Below are positions 10,969 through 23,218 of a stretch of 64,000 nucleotides of DNA, piece by piece. A program made the translations under genes and the position numbers. The stretch lies in NCBI GenBank assembly GCA_033182465.1, contig CP137319.1:1674001-1738000 (forward strand). The letters are read 5' to 3'. How positions within the stretch are numbered: the first letter of the stretch is position 1; each line of letters begins with the position of its first letter. This stretch comes from Sanghuangporus weigelae. Taxonomy: Eukaryota > Basidiomycota > Agaricomycetes > Hymenochaetales > Hymenochaetaceae. A model generated the notes under the pieces. It saw only the letters and a list, made by a program, of their open reading frames with translations, did no database searches and was not told where the DNA came from.

Positions 10969-12800
10969 TGTAGCGCACTGGCTCCTCCTGTGCCAGTACA
11001 CTCATACTATGGCTCCCTCTTACTGCAGATACCATATCCCAGCACTGCCGACACCTGAGAGTGTGAGGGCACACTCCTATTGCACTCGGGACATCATTTG
11101 AGCACGTATCCATTGATTCCAGCACACGTACTGTACTGCGGCGCCCTCCTATGACCCAAATCGATCCGCCGATTGCTCCCCGACACTCAGACAGGTCCGC
11201 CGACAGCTCCTACCCAGCACCAGGCACTATAGGACACATCCCTCAGTGACTACGTGCCGCCGATCTTATGATTTACCATACGTACAGCCGTGCGGCGACT
11301 CTGGATGCCTCCGAGTCGGCCCCCCTTGGCGCCGATCAATGCGGCGGACACTCAGACATCCTCAGGTACCCTCGCCGACACCTCCTACAGCTTACCAAGC
11401 AGTCCCCCATTGTCTAGGGAGCTATATATTGTCATATGTGCTTACATGCCTCATTACAATGTATCTGCCACCAGTCCGGCAGTCCCCCACAGCACTGCCG
11501 CTCCGGCCACTCATATTAGTCACTAGGGATCGCCCACACTCTGTATTGAGTGCCGCCGATGCATCGGACACCTCAGCGACATCGGCTGATGCGCCCTTTG
11601 TCTCATATACGCGATATCAGCCTCCAATCATCGGTTCCGATGTTTCCCGACTTACCCCTGACGCGGCGGCCCCCATTAGACCATGTATGGAAGGTAGGCA
11701 TGTGGTACATCGGCGTGCCAAGCCACCGACTCGCGCTGCCAAGCCCAACTCCGCCGGCGCCCGTGTTATTGCAGATACTCAATATTTCATGTGATTGGAT
11801 GCCCCCCTCACGTTGCCGCTCTCAGATTTCACCTGGGCGCTCTGGCAGCGGCCCTTGGCAACCCAGATGACTCAGGAGATGTTGTCAGACAGTAGGATGT
11901 GTCGGCGACAGCAGTAGAGTATATATAGAGCTTATACTAGCTTGTAGATAGAAAGGATTCTAAGCCTAGAAAGGATTCCAAGCCTAGCAAGGATTCCAAG
12001 AGCATGTACCAGACCGAGCGCCAGAGTTCGAGATATCCCTCACTCTGAGTCTCCCCTCATGTACTGAGCCTCCCCCTTGACTATATACTATCCTTGACAT
12101 CTCCTCTTGTTTGACTCCACATTCTACTTGCCTTCGCCGCCTCCGGTACGCCTCTGCTGCTCTGACGTTCAGTGAGTGAGTAGGGCTCGGGATTTAACCC
12201 TGAGCCTCCTCCCCACACTTTATACCTGTCCGGCGCCCCTCTATTCGACGTCGGCAACCCTTCGGCGACCCAGGCTTCTCATCAGACTCTCCTTCGGCGT
12301 CCTTTCCAGCCTTTCACTCTAGTTTATCCCATATATTGATCTTATACGGTCTTTTCCTTTCATCTATCGCATTTACGCTACTTCGGCGGATTCCTGTGGC
12401 CTCCCCCTCAGTCCGGCACCTCTCTATTTGACGTCAGCGGCCATCCGACGATCCAGGCATCCTATCAGACGACCCAGCGGCGCCTTCTCCAGCCACTCAC
12501 TCCATTTTATCCTTTATATTCATCTTATACGCTTCTTCCTGTGGCCGAGTTTATACCACGTCGGCAGCCTCTTGTGATCCCCCCTTTTGAGCGGCGGCCC
12601 TGTTATCCTATTCCCTTTATCCAGCGGCATCCTTAGACCCATCCATTACGTCTCCGACGGTTCCTGGCACCTGCCGGGTAGTAGGTCTTTGAGAGTCTGA
12701 TAGCGTCGGCATCCCATTTTTGGAGGTTCCTTCATACATTCAGCACCCTTAGTAGGACGGACATCTGTAGCACCTTCAGATACGACACCGCCGACCGACA
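10969..12800 (+). mobile_element. R2, long LTR-like unit (R family) inside an older R copy
   Basis: The 1,832-base unit begins TGTAGCGCACTGGC and ends GACCGACA, with a perfect 4-base duplication GCGT (10965-10968 and 12801-12804). It is closely similar to R1 throughout and has the same TATA-like stretch. It contains a short extra tandem copy of the AAGGATTC word near 11,950. It is a self-insertion: an R unit within an inverted older R unit. Confidence 0.8.
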
Positions 12801-13278
12801 GCGTATGTATAGATGACAATAGATAGCTCTATAGGCCATGGGGGACTGCTTGGCAAGCTGTAGGAGGCATTGGCAAGGGCACCTGAGGATGTCTGAGTGT
12901 CCGCCGTGCCAATCAGGGCCAGGGGAGGCTGCCTCAGAGGCATTCAAAGTTACCATAGAGCTATCGTATAATAAATTGTAAGGTCAGCAGTCTATAGTCG
13001 CTAGGAGATATGTCCTATAGTGCCTGGTGCTGGGTAGGAGTCATTAGCAGATCTGTTTGAGTGTTGAAGAGCCATCGGCAGATTAATCTGGGCCTTAGGA
13101 GAGCGCTGCAGTACAGTACATATGCTGGAACCAATGAAAACATGCTCTAATGATATCTCAAATGCAATAGGAGTATGCTCTCACACTCTGAGATGTAGGC
13201 AGCACTGGGATATGGTATCTGCAGTAGAAGGGAATCATAGTATGAGTGTACTGGCACAGGAGGTGTCAGTGTACTACT

Positions 13279-13674
13279 GTTAGGCGGCGAGACTAACAGA
13301 CGTCGATCTCGAGGTGGCCTACACAACAACAAACAATAGGCTAGATGCAAGTTGCTGAGCTAGACACAAGCTATGTCGTAGTGAAGGTAAGTAGAATAGA
13401 AAGACAAGGAAACGAAAGGGTCAATCTAGCTGCTTATATACACTTTTGAATGTGAGAAGGGTCTACTCTATTAAGGAATCACATGATGAAGGAGTAGAGT
13501 GAGTAGTGAGTGTCTTAGTTGGAAGGAACGGATTTAGTCATGGTGGATGAGTAAAGATGAATAAGCTATGACGGAGTGAACGGGGTTAGTAAAAATGGAT
13601 GAGTAATGTAAATGAAGAATATTGAAATGAATGATAATGTAAGAAAAGAAAAGGAAAATGTTCGAGTCCTAACA
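13279..13674 (+). repeat. Z1, small solo LTR
   Basis: 396 bases with matching inverted ends TGTTAGG...CCTAACA and a near-perfect 5-base duplication (ACTAC before, GCTAC after). It is inserted in the end of the older R copy. A second, more decayed member (Z2) is at 21919-22380. It has no coding content. Confidence 0.75.
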
Positions 13675-13680
13675 GCTACA

Positions 13681-14324
13681 GTGACACCTTCAAGATATAA
13701 TGCATTTTAATTCACTAAATCCAGTAGTACCCAAGAAACGAGAGGAACTCACTATTGTAACCCAAACCTCTCAAACTGCAAACCCGATTACTTGGAGAAT
13801 AATTGCATGGTATAAACTGGAATTGCATACATCATGTCCAGCATCTATGATACAAGCGAACCTCTACCTACCAAGAGATACAAACCTGGAGATCAAACAA
13901 TTACAACTCCTGATACAACAAAGGATATGGCACTACATTTGAGACATACAATATGAAGGCAAAGCCTTACTAGTCACCAGAACTTACCAGAACCCATCAG
14001 CAGAACTTATGCAGTTTATGATATGCTTTGGACCATACACTGTAGACTATCAGACCCTCTTAAGCAGCGGCGAAGGCGGCTGTGTTCAACTACAGGGAGG
14101 CGTCGGCAATGTCAAAGATCGGAGAGGTAAGAAAGGGTGCAACTCGCGGCTAGGCCTCCTAGACAGCTTGATGCCGCAGCGAACGATTTGACCTGAAAGT
14201 ACTGCCGCCAATCGGGATGAACGCTCAGTCGTGGGGAAGAGCTCAATCGTAGAGACTAGAATATGGTCGGTGTACGGAGAGGTGCCACTGAGAGCGCACG
14301 GGACAGAGGCACTGATGATCACTA
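13681..14324. other. Unassigned stretch
   Basis: About 640 bases without a recognisable gene. An 80-codon plus-strand frame (13700-13942) resembles nothing I know and has no supporting context. From about 14,050 the composition turns richer in G+C, leading into the minisatellite. Confidence 0.4.
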
Positions 14325-14700
14325 AGAGATTGACATCGTCATCGATCTCTATGGCGAGAGCTCGGTCGGCGATCGAGTGTAAGGTCTTAGCATCATGGAT
14401 AAGTAATAGAGTGACGGTGTCGTCAGGTTGTGAACGTCGGCAATCACTAGGAGAGTGACGTCCTCACTAATCACTAGGAGGAGAACTCGGTCAGCAATTG
14501 CTTGTACGGTCTCGGCATTGTGGATAAGTAGTAGAGCGACAGCGTCGTCAGGTTGCAAACGTCAGCAATCACTAGGAGAATGACGTCCTCGCTGATCACT
14601 AGGAGGAGAACTTGGTCGGCGATTGCTTGTAAGGTCTCGGCGTCGTGGATAAGTAGTAGAGCGACAGCATCGTCGGGTTGCGCGAGCATCAGCAATCACC
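14325..14700. repeat. Minisatellite, 125-base unit, about three copies
   Basis: The word GGTCGGCGAT or a near variant recurs at 14364, 14489 and 14614, an exact period of 125 bases. Other words follow the same period (GGATAAGTAGTAGAGCGACA, CACTAGGAG). Copies two and three are the most alike. Because 125 is not a multiple of three, the open frames on the minus strand do not repeat in one reading frame, which argues against a coding role. Confidence 0.8.
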
Positions 14701-15390
14701 AGGAGAGCAATAGTGTCGCCAATTGTCAAGAGGACGATGGTGTTGCCAACTCTCAGGACCTAGGGTAACCCCACTGATCACCTGCGCAGTGGCAGGGAAG
14801 CACATGCCCCTAATATTACCTAAACGGGAGCGGAGTCTTGGGTCGGTGTGCGGTCCTCAGCGGAGGCAATAGGGAGTGAAGCGACTAACAGAGAGGAGAG
14901 GAGTGCACTCGGATCTATTCTGGACTTCTTCTAAACACTACATACATGAGGTCTATATATACTGGGGAATACTGATGATGAGCGTAACAAAGGCGGCAAC
15001 GGTAACGGCACGTTGTCGTGCTGAGAGTGAACATGTGAATAAATTCTTTAGTGCTCTCACAGAGTCAACCAGTCTATTTATCTAGACAGGTAGTTTTCCC
15101 TGTTGTTTGTTTAGCTAGGGGCAACTAATTCTTAGACTGCGTATAATATTGTTGGCCGTTGGGTAAGTAATGGAAGTCGATATGGATGATTTAAGGATGA
15201 TAACGTATGATAGGTGTGATTCGCTGATAAGAGTCCTGAACTCAAACTTAATACGTACTAGGTTCTAGAAGCAGCACAGTAGCAGTTCTAGCAACCTCAC
15301 TTATTGTTATCGGTCCTAGTAGCAACACTCTTTGCAGTACTAGCAACCGCACTTATTCTTAACAGGTACTAACAACAAACACTAAAGTAG
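14701..15390. other. Unassigned stretch with short direct repeats
   Basis: About 690 bases with no gene. Around 15,280-15,380 a block with TAGCAAC...CACTTATT is present twice in tandem, about 60 bases apart. The stretch runs into a probable LTR at 15391. Confidence 0.4.
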
Positions 15391-15924
15391 TGTTAGCTAC
15401 CTGTACAATGACGTATCTGAGTGATATGCTGATGTCAAATAAACTACAACACTAATATTCAGCAAGGGTGGGTACAAACAAGCACCTGACTTGAGTGCAC
15501 CGCGCTAAACAATGACAAACACCTCTGTGTGCTTACAAGTCTAGGGTTCTGAATAGTAATGAGGTAATAGTAGTTAACACCTTAGCTTTATTACCAACTG
15601 CCTAATTTGTACAGCAGTAACAAAAACTAACACTATACTTAGACTAGAGACACTAAGTAACAAACTGGAGAGAGATGGTGGTGGTTAAAGGTCAAGTTGC
15701 TCTCTCTCTTGGCGCACTCGCTCGCTCGCCTTATATAGGCTGAGCTTACTAAGCATTATTAAGCATTACAAAGCAAGGCCAAGAAAATAAACTAAAAATA
15801 GAACTCAAAAGCACTTGCTTATATAAGAAAATTAAGTTTGACCTTCTTAATATAGAATCTGATTTCCGTCTCGGCTTCTTGTCCTACAAGTCCAAAGCTT
15901 ATATCTCTTTATGGTATCCTAACA
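15391..15924 (-). repeat. Candidate Gypsy LTR
   Basis: A 534-base stretch with inverted ends TGTTAGC...CCTAACA and a TATA-like CCTTATATAGG near 15,730 next to repeated CGCTCG words. Its position on the far side from Gag suits the 3' LTR of the minus-strand Gypsy fossil. No clean target duplication was seen. Confidence 0.45.
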
Positions 15925-16614
15925 AAGATCGGACTGCCTCCTAATTTGGTCATGACATATGCCTAAGTATTGACTCATTGTAACGTAGTCGTTGATAGGG
16001 AGACTGAATTGTCTTGTACAAATCTAGACTCATACCCTCAATTCTGATGCACATTATCAGTCTGCTTCAGGTCAATAAGCAATTTGAATATCTCTGAACG
16101 GGGACCTTAAAGAAGCTTGTTGGACCCTGTATAGCTTAGACCAATTCAGTATGAATTATATATGAGTGACGGCGTGGTCTTCTTGATTCGTATCTTCTCA
16201 AAATGCCTTCTCATAGCCCTTTTACACACCTTTCACACATGTGATGTCATATGAAGAAGGTGTTGAGGTTAATTTGTAGGCCTCGTCGGATCACCATTGA
16301 ACAACTACAGTAAGCATCAGCATTGATATCCAAGTTGATTTCTTCTGATATGGTATTAGAATTATGATTAAGACAACTGTTATGACTAGAGTGGAGCTGC
16401 TTTTCTTGGTAGTTTTGCATTGCTATTACCCAACGCTTATCTGATATGGGCTTCTGTCATTATACTCTTGCTTTCCTTTCTGATCGCACTGGTAGAGCAC
16501 TTACGAATGAGCTGAATCTGAGTTTCGAGGATTTATATGTCATGTCTTATAGAGCTATTGTTTAATAATAACGTCGGATCCTGTGCTATTCCTTATATTT
16601 ATGTCCAGGCAATT

Positions 16615-17497
16615 TTATAGCCTGACAGCGTCATAGGCGCACGATCGGGGTGGGCCCAAAGATTGGGGCACGCTGTGAAGCTGCCAAGACATGGGTGCAC
16701 GCCGATTGGGTTGGCGGCGATTGGCGTGGCACATCATATCATTGGGCGTGCTCGGATCGCTAAGTGGTCGCACCATACGAATATGAAATGTCAGGGGAGT
16801 CAATAATACTAAAGTGGGGAATACGCTAGTGGCCACCGCGTCCAACACCGGACTCAGCGCGCAAGGTGGCATAGTATGAACATAAAACATAGTACCTTGG
16901 ATCTTGTAAAAACTTCAGCCGACGTCGGATAAACTGATTGATGGGAGCCAACGAACATTCAATCAGCTGTACGGTTCGATATACTTCCGCCGCTGTAGTG
17001 AACACATCTGCCGCAACGTTCCAGGCGCCCGCATATCGGAAGATGCAGCTGGCCAAGCACACTCAGTTTGGAAAGTCTGGAGGATCCGGGTACCTTGTCT
17101 ATAATGCCAAGACAGTCTAGGGAGGCCGCCTAGAGACGCGAAGCGGCGACGTCGGGCACGTGGAAAGAGGCAACTGAAGGCGTGACAGTACGTTGGCACC
17201 ATGGAGCGGCGGTGGTCCAACAGATGTTGCCAGTCTGCTTGAACTAATGCCTGGAGTAACTTCATTTTTCTTGACTGTCTGGAGGCTTGCCTAAGGGTGT
17301 CCGGTTCGAGAGAGGCTGAACCCGCTTTCGAATGAGAGGAGTGGCGGCCCATTTGGTCGAGCGGCGACTTGAGGAGCGGCAATCGGATAGTCATAAGGAG
17401 CGGCGGAGGTATAGCGGTCGCCACATGATGGTATACTGTACAGAGTACTGAGGGGCCTATACCGATGTACCGGTACAGGCAAGTGCGGCGCACTACA
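16615..17497. other. G+C-rich block of unknown origin with an R/X-like terminus
   Basis: About 880 bases clearly richer in G+C and CpG than the A+T-rich fossil around it. Its right edge reads GCGCACTACA, the reverse complement of the R/X start TGTAGYGC, and is followed by ATGC, a possible deaminated NCGN target word. A left terminus was not identified. Minus-strand frames (up to 176 codons) look like chance frames in a G+C-rich stretch. Confidence 0.45.
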
Positions 17498-19500
17498 ATG
17501 CTACACTAACCTAACACCTTAACACAGACATATGAGTTATGCTTACACTCACTGGACCTCAAGATGAATTCTAAAGAATCACATACTAAGCAGCTTACAT
17601 TGCTCCAAGAGCAAAAATGTCACTCAATAATGACAATGACATTGTTATGAAGTACTGGCAGTGGAGCATTATACATCGGAACACCACCTCTATTATCTCA
17701 GTTAGCAACTTCACAGAATTCTGTCATAGTAAAGATGATCTTACAAAGATTGGAGCAAAGTGGAGCAAAGCATAGCAGGATGACAAAGAAACAGGTGTAA
17801 TAGTGGAGCAAGGTGGAGTAAAGTGGAGACAGAATGAGTAAAAAATAGGACAGAAAATAGATTATCTGGGAGCATAAAAAGCTGTAGGATTAGGCCGTTA
17901 TTCCTCATCTTTTGATCCTCTTAACACTTAGTGTAAGATCCTAATCAGACTATTACTGTGTGCTCAGTACTATCACACCTCTTAAAAATACCAATCTGTT
18001 TTACTATCACCTTGTATCTGAAAGCATCCTTAACTCGGACCATAACTAGAAAGAATAGTAAGGGACCACATGATATAGTCAGTTGTTGGTAGATAAGATC
18101 ACCTCTGCACAACACACCGCTGCTAAGATGAAAGGATCGAACTGGTGTAAAGTAACCCAGACCTACTCCCTAACAGTCATCTGCTTCTAATTTGTCCAGG
18201 AGTACATTGGTCAGAATTTTTTAAAGGTTAAAATCACCTTGCATATTCACATCTAGGTAGTGTACATCGGGGCAATTATATTTTAATGAACACAATGAAA
18301 GGGATCCTTTAGACAAATGACCAGCCATTCTGACGTTCATGCCTGGTCTTCCTGAAAACCCTCACCATTGACTAATTCTTCCAGCTCAGCTAGTACTGCT
18401 CACATGTTGACATCTTCAAAGGATGATTCCTTTGTATTGCTGAGCTCTTCAAGGAGCACCAGTCTGTCTTCTAGATTGAATGCTACGATGATGGCATATA
18501 TTGTCTTATGACCACATAGGCAATCTCTAATAAAGTGGCCAGTTTAACTACACTTGAAACACATTTGTTAACATTATGCTTAGCTTATGGTGATGTCTAT
18601 AGGTTGACCCATTTCTCCATACATCACTCCTGTTATGTCTCGTTGATCCGTTGAATGGAATGGTTGAGGATTTGGGACGTAAGGACAAGTGAACTGTTAC
18701 TGCATTGGTCATTATAGTTAAAGTACTGAAACCATTCTTAAGGTCATCTGAACCAGGTTCTATTTACAATGTTTGGTGAACAAGTCCCTGATCTGCTGCT
18801 CTGTTTGATTGACCTTAATTGCCCTTGCCTTTCAATCCACATACTTTATTAGTTCTAGGTTTGATTGCATGATACCTTTGACAACCTTTGGGTTCATTGC
18901 CTTCTTTAATTGTCTGATCAACTAGCTGTCATGAGCTTCTTGGGTCAACTTGGTGTACATGCAATGAATATTAAACTCATTAAAGAATTTGTCTACATTG
19001 TCGTCATCTTAGTACAAGTCCTTTAACTTCTAGAATGCCTTATGGTGATGACTTGGGTCCTCAAATGAGTTGTCAAGTTTTATCAGAAAGTCAATCTATG
19101 AGTCTTTGAAGTTGAGATTGCTATTCACAATAGGCATTGAGTCAATGTAACTCTCTGCCCATGTTGACACATTCTCACCTTTAAGATATAAGAGGGTGAG
19201 GAGAATCTTATCAGCATCCAACTTGAACTTTGATGCATATAACTGAATGTATAGTTGGATCTCACATTTGAAGTTAAGGTAGTCCTTGTCACCTGTATAC
19301 TCTCGTGGCTTAGCTGTTCTGACTTTCTCCGACAACTTTAATATGCCTATTCTGGCTGCTTGAATTGCAATTGCGATTGTCATACCTAGATCCCTCATCT
19401 GCTCTTGACTAAGTAACATCATCATTAATACTGGTAGCCTTGTTGGTTTAGGTGTCATGCTTTGGCTTCTGATTGTTGGATCCAGACCTCTTAGTTCAGT

Positions 19501-20139
19501 GAACGATGTCGATCATTTGGCTTGAGCAGCAGAGGAAAGAGCACTTAATGTTGTAGGAGGAGGTGTCGGTGGAGAAGGATGTGATTCATCTTCTTTATCC
19601 TTTGGTTGTCAAAAGTTAACCTTGCTACTCTACATAGAATACCAAAGTTGACATTCTTCACTCTAGTAGGTGTCAAAGGTGTGTCCCCCTAACTGAACTA
19701 GGTAATGCTGTCTTGAATCACTCTATCTACAATTGGTAGAGTGTGTATTCCACTATTTGTCAGTGAGCTCCACCTTGATAGGAAGGAGGAGGGACAGAAA
19801 TTGAGGAGTTCAAATGAGAATGACCTCATATGTTTAGCTTATAAAGGAAGCGGAAGACTACTCAGAAGACTTCAATGAATAAAATGAAGGATAGATCTGG
19901 TGACAATTGAATTCTGTGTGTTACCCACAAGTACGTTAGATGATTATATTACCAAGTGCTAATATGGAGTGTCACATCAACATATGAGTGTTTTTGGTAA
20001 TGGACCATCAAGTCAGATTAGTACTCGTTCATCTTATTTGCTTAGGGCAAAAATGATGTCATTTAGATTAATATTTCTCTCCACAATCTGATCTGATACG
20101 TCTTCCCAGGGAATGATAAAACACTTCATCTGCATATGG
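19501..20139. other. Decayed A+T-rich stretch, no gene seen
   Basis: Probably the upstream continuation of the Gypsy fossil (leader or LTR region), but no diagnostic ends or domains were found. It ends at the X3 terminus. Confidence 0.4.
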
Positions 20140-21687
20140 TGTAAGATTGATAAGGTGTGTGGATGATCAGACTAGGTCTGTAAAGTATGATCCTAGTAGG
20201 CTAAAGTGTTTGGTCCTATAAGAGAGCAAGCGAGAACAATTCAGGATAGCCAAACAAAGAAGGATGATCCAAAGACAACTCTGAAGTAGATAGCAGATTG
20301 ATCTGAACTGCCCGAGCTGCTATAGGTAAAAGGGGGACTAAGCTGAACTGGTCTAGAGGACTGTATAGTATGGCCGAGTATGTATAGCTAGATATATGTA
20401 TATAATATGATCAAGGTGGCCAGAGAACCTGTATAAACCAATAGAGAATAGATATATATAGACTACTGTACTCAACTGAAAGATAAAGGGGTTACTGGGG
20501 AGTCCGCAGTAGCGGCCCGAGAGTCTGCTTTGACTCACAGTACTCTTTGAAACTAAGTGAAATCACAGAGTGAGGAACAGAAGTGCAAAGCTACGACCGA
20601 GACACTCAGACTAGACTGCACAGGAAAGGAAGCACACTTTGAAGTTATGTCTTCTTTCATCTGAGAGAGAAGAGGGGCTTGGAGTGTCCTGGGTGACTTC
20701 TGGACAACACATACTAGCGCTAGACAGATCTCTAGTATTCTCTGTCAATAACTATGACATCTGAGCTATTTATATAGACTGTTAGATGACAAAACAAGAA
20801 TAAAATAAGTGATCTATAACCACAAGTCAAATCAGATCCAAGAGAAAGATAAAATAAAAGAGAAAACACAGCAAGAAGCATGAAACCGACCTAATAAGGG
20901 TCAAGAGATTGAGAGATACAAGGAAAAACATAGCAAAGAGTGTGAAAGCAACACAATGACGGTCAAAGTCTATGAGATGTAAGGAAAATACGGCAAGGAG
21001 TGTGAAACTGACATGATGAGGGTTAAAAGTACAGCAAGGAAATATAAAACAAGATGAAAACTGTCTATGAAGGGTCCTTTAAGAAGTGTACTCAAGTTAA
21101 TGACTGAGGCATACATTATACTCATGCAGGAATGTCCAATTGGCAGCAGCTGAATGAGAGTCCAAGCTTTAGATGTCACTTCAGATGTGGCTGAGGAATG
21201 GAGCATACCTTATGGTACATCACGGAAGTGAGGTATATGACCATCTGGTAGGCCCAGACACTTTGGAATAGTTCCTAGCTATGTAAAACATCAACTAACA
21301 GATCTAGGGGCCTTTAGAGAGTGTGAGTTGAGACTTCAGGTGGTCGGCATTCACCATATCGAGCTAGATCAAATGTTGGCCAGTATAGTATAGTCAAATA
21401 TGTACAATGAAATATGGCAGGGTGCCTGTGGCACAGTATTAGCAAGTCTTCAGGGTCTTGAAATGTGACAACTGTGCAGAGAAGGTGAAATGACGCGAGC
21501 TGGATATATGTGACAAAGTCTTGGGCAAGTCCTAAGATATGTTGGACTGCTTGGTATGGATTATAAAGGTTGTATGTACTCCTCAAGACTGTTGGAGTCT
21601 CTGAAAGATGTCGTACTAGTGTGTTGGATACTGGAAAGATATGTACCAGTAGGTCCACTAACGCTCAGGATAGTGCTGTATACTACA
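20140..21687 (+). mobile_element. X3, long LTR-like unit without the Y insertion
   Basis: A 1,548-base member of the X family, beginning TGTAAGATTGAT and ending TATACTACA. The flanking 4-base words ATGG and ATGA are the C-to-T decayed form of an NCGN target. It is A+T-rich and CpG-poor, so older than X1 and X2. It lacks the Y element, which confirms that Y1 and Y2 are later insertions. Confidence 0.75.
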
Positions 21688-21918
21688 ATGACATTGTTGA
21701 TAAGATTGGTAGTGGGTTTGATAACAAGTGGGTGCCAGGGTGTTTGATGGTTGTTTGTTGAAATATCAAAACATGTCAGCGTTGAATACCAATGGGCTAG
21801 ATAGGGGTTACTTAGATGAATCCAGGATGGGCACAATCAGATGATTCTTAATGGGACTCTTTACATAGAGTAGTAATAGTGAGCATTTCTGCAGGCTAGA
21901 GGGTAGGTCTTACTATTA
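21688..21918. other. Unassigned spacer
   Basis: 230 bases between X3 and Z2 with no recognised content. Confidence 0.35.
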
Positions 21919-22380
21919 TGTTAGACAGCGAGACTAATAGACATCAATATCAAAGCAGCCAACATAACAACAAACAACAGGCTAAATATGAGTTGCCAGG
22001 CTAGATGTATGCTATGTTGAAGTGAAGGTAAGTAGAATTTAATAAACTATTAGTACAGAGAGTAGATACCTATGTTAAAGTAAAGGTAAGTAAAATAGTA
22101 AGGCAAGAAAACATAAGAGTCAAACTATCTACTTATATAGACTTTGAGTGTGTGAAAGGTCTACTTTAATAGGAAATTACATAATGAAGAAGTGGAGTAA
22201 TTAATGAGCATCTTAGTTGAAAGGAATAGATTTAGTCATGGTGAATGAGTAAAGATGAATAAGCTATGACAGAGTAAATGAGAATGAGATTCATAAAATG
22301 GGTGAGTAATGCAAAAAAAAAAAAAAAAAAAAAAGATTGATGATATAAGAAAAGAAATTGAAACTATTCGAGTCCTTATA
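21919..22380 (+). repeat. Z2, decayed small solo LTR
   Basis: Homologous to Z1 over most of its length, starting TGTTAGACAGCGAGACTAA and ending near GAGTCCTTATA. It includes a duplicated GAAGGTAAGTA-type segment and a run of about 20 A residues (about 22,314-22,334). Its ends are decayed and no target duplication could be read. Confidence 0.65.
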
Positions 22381-22519
22381 TCACCTTACTTCAACTTCTC
22401 CTGCTTGCTTCCTGGCTTCTCTCCTCAATTAGATCCCCACCCTTGTATACATCTAGCAGCCTTCAATCTTTTTTAATCCCTTCCTTCTGAAACTGCTCCA
22501 GAACTTATTGCATTATTTT
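22381..22519. other. Short flank left of the composite unit
   Basis: About 140 pyrimidine-rich bases with no gene, ending in the TA dinucleotide that borders the CAGCC terminus. Confidence 0.4.
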
Positions 22520-22655
22520 ACAGCCGTTTTCAAAATACCTGAGAAATGTGACAATCACGTGCTTTTTTGACACATGTCTGGTCTCTGAGCCCACATAAAT
22601 AAAAGAATGCCAAGTTTCTCAACAGTGAAGGCACCATAAACTGCCAAATAGCAAT

Positions 22656-23018
22656 CTAAAAAAAGCTCTCTTCGGGGCGCTTCAGTGGATGTAAGAAAGA
22701 TTCCAGATAATGCAGTATTGATCTCAGGAGGAAAAAGGCAACAAATTTGGAAAAGATCCTTGGCATCAGTACTGAACTTTGTAAAAAGCATAACTCAATA
22801 GCCACTGCTTGCAAAAATCTAGTTGACATGCCATAAATCACTTTATGTCTTCCTTCTTGTGCAGTCCAAAATGTTTGTGCCTGCGCTGTCTGCAGAGAGT
22901 GCAACAAAAAGTTTCTTGTAGCAGAGTTGATACAACTACTTGTCACACACGGACGTGGTTTCAAACACAGCTCCTTGATTGGACATTGCAAAAATCTGGC
23001 TGGCATACCATAAATCAC
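22656..23018 (-). CDS. Antisense 120-codon frame in the left arm, doubtful
   Basis: An uninterrupted frame running outward in the subterminal part of T1. The same frame is open at equal length in T2 (37949-38311). It contains an internal repeat, IYGMPARFLQ and IYGMSTRFLQ, 59 codons apart. The few residue differences between the copies arise from transitions and mostly change the residue, which is not the pattern of a protein under constraint. It may simply be transposase-binding subterminal repeats that happen to be open. No family was recognised. Confidence 0.25.
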   Translation of the reverse strand: MIYGMPARFLQCPIKELCLKPRPCVTSSCINSATRNFLLHSLQTAQAQTFWTAQEGRHKVIYGMSTRFLQAVAIELCFLQSSVLMPRIFSKFVAFFLLRSILHYLESFLHPLKRPEESFF

Positions 23019-23218
23019 TCTGTATATTTCACTTCACGCCATCTAAGTTTCGTGCATCTACGGAGCTCACAGCGAGCGAGACAAAATATTTATTCATGAG
23101 TCAGCAGTACTGTGTGTGCGCGACGTGGCATGCACAGACGTCACACATGCACAGTCCACTCCTAGTTTCCTCCTTGCTCCCACAACGTCACCAGTGAACC
23201 CACACATCACGCTGTGTC

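Larger units (their letters stand above)
10514..13680 (-). mobile_element. Older incomplete R copy, split by R2 and Z1
   Basis: Minus-strand matches to the R family occupy 10514-10968 and 12805-13278, and a last few bases (CTACA, the expected terminus) lie just after Z1, ending at 13680. R2 is inserted in it in the opposite orientation, with the duplication GCGT, and Z1 is inserted near its end. It is strongly decayed and only part of the unit is present, so it is the oldest R copy here. Confidence 0.75.
15391..19500 (-). mobile_element. Gypsy-type retrotransposon fossil
   Basis: On the minus strand a Gag-like segment (about 19096-19458) contains YTGDKDYLNFKCEIQLYIQ and LLYLKGENVSTWAESY, matching the Ty3/Gypsy Gag domain. 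Further on, near 18,550, there is a CCHC knuckle (CFKCS..GHFIRDC). A candidate 3' LTR lies at 15391-15924, preceded on the minus strand by a purine-rich AGGAGGCAG. A G+C-rich foreign block (16615-17497) interrupts it. Pol is hard to follow and the element is old and heavily broken. The upstream limit (5' LTR) was not found. Confidence 0.65.

Noticed and set aside
14325-14700. The minisatellite as a CRISPR-like array
   Set aside because: Units are contiguous with no unique spacers, and the genome is eukaryotic.
16963-17493. A 176-codon minus-strand frame
   Set aside because: It lies in a G+C-rich block where chance frames are long, overlaps other frames, and shows no known motif or exon context.
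22314-22334. The A20 run as a retroposed poly(A) tail
   Set aside because: It lies inside Z2, with Z-family sequence continuing on both sides, so it is an expanded internal A tract.
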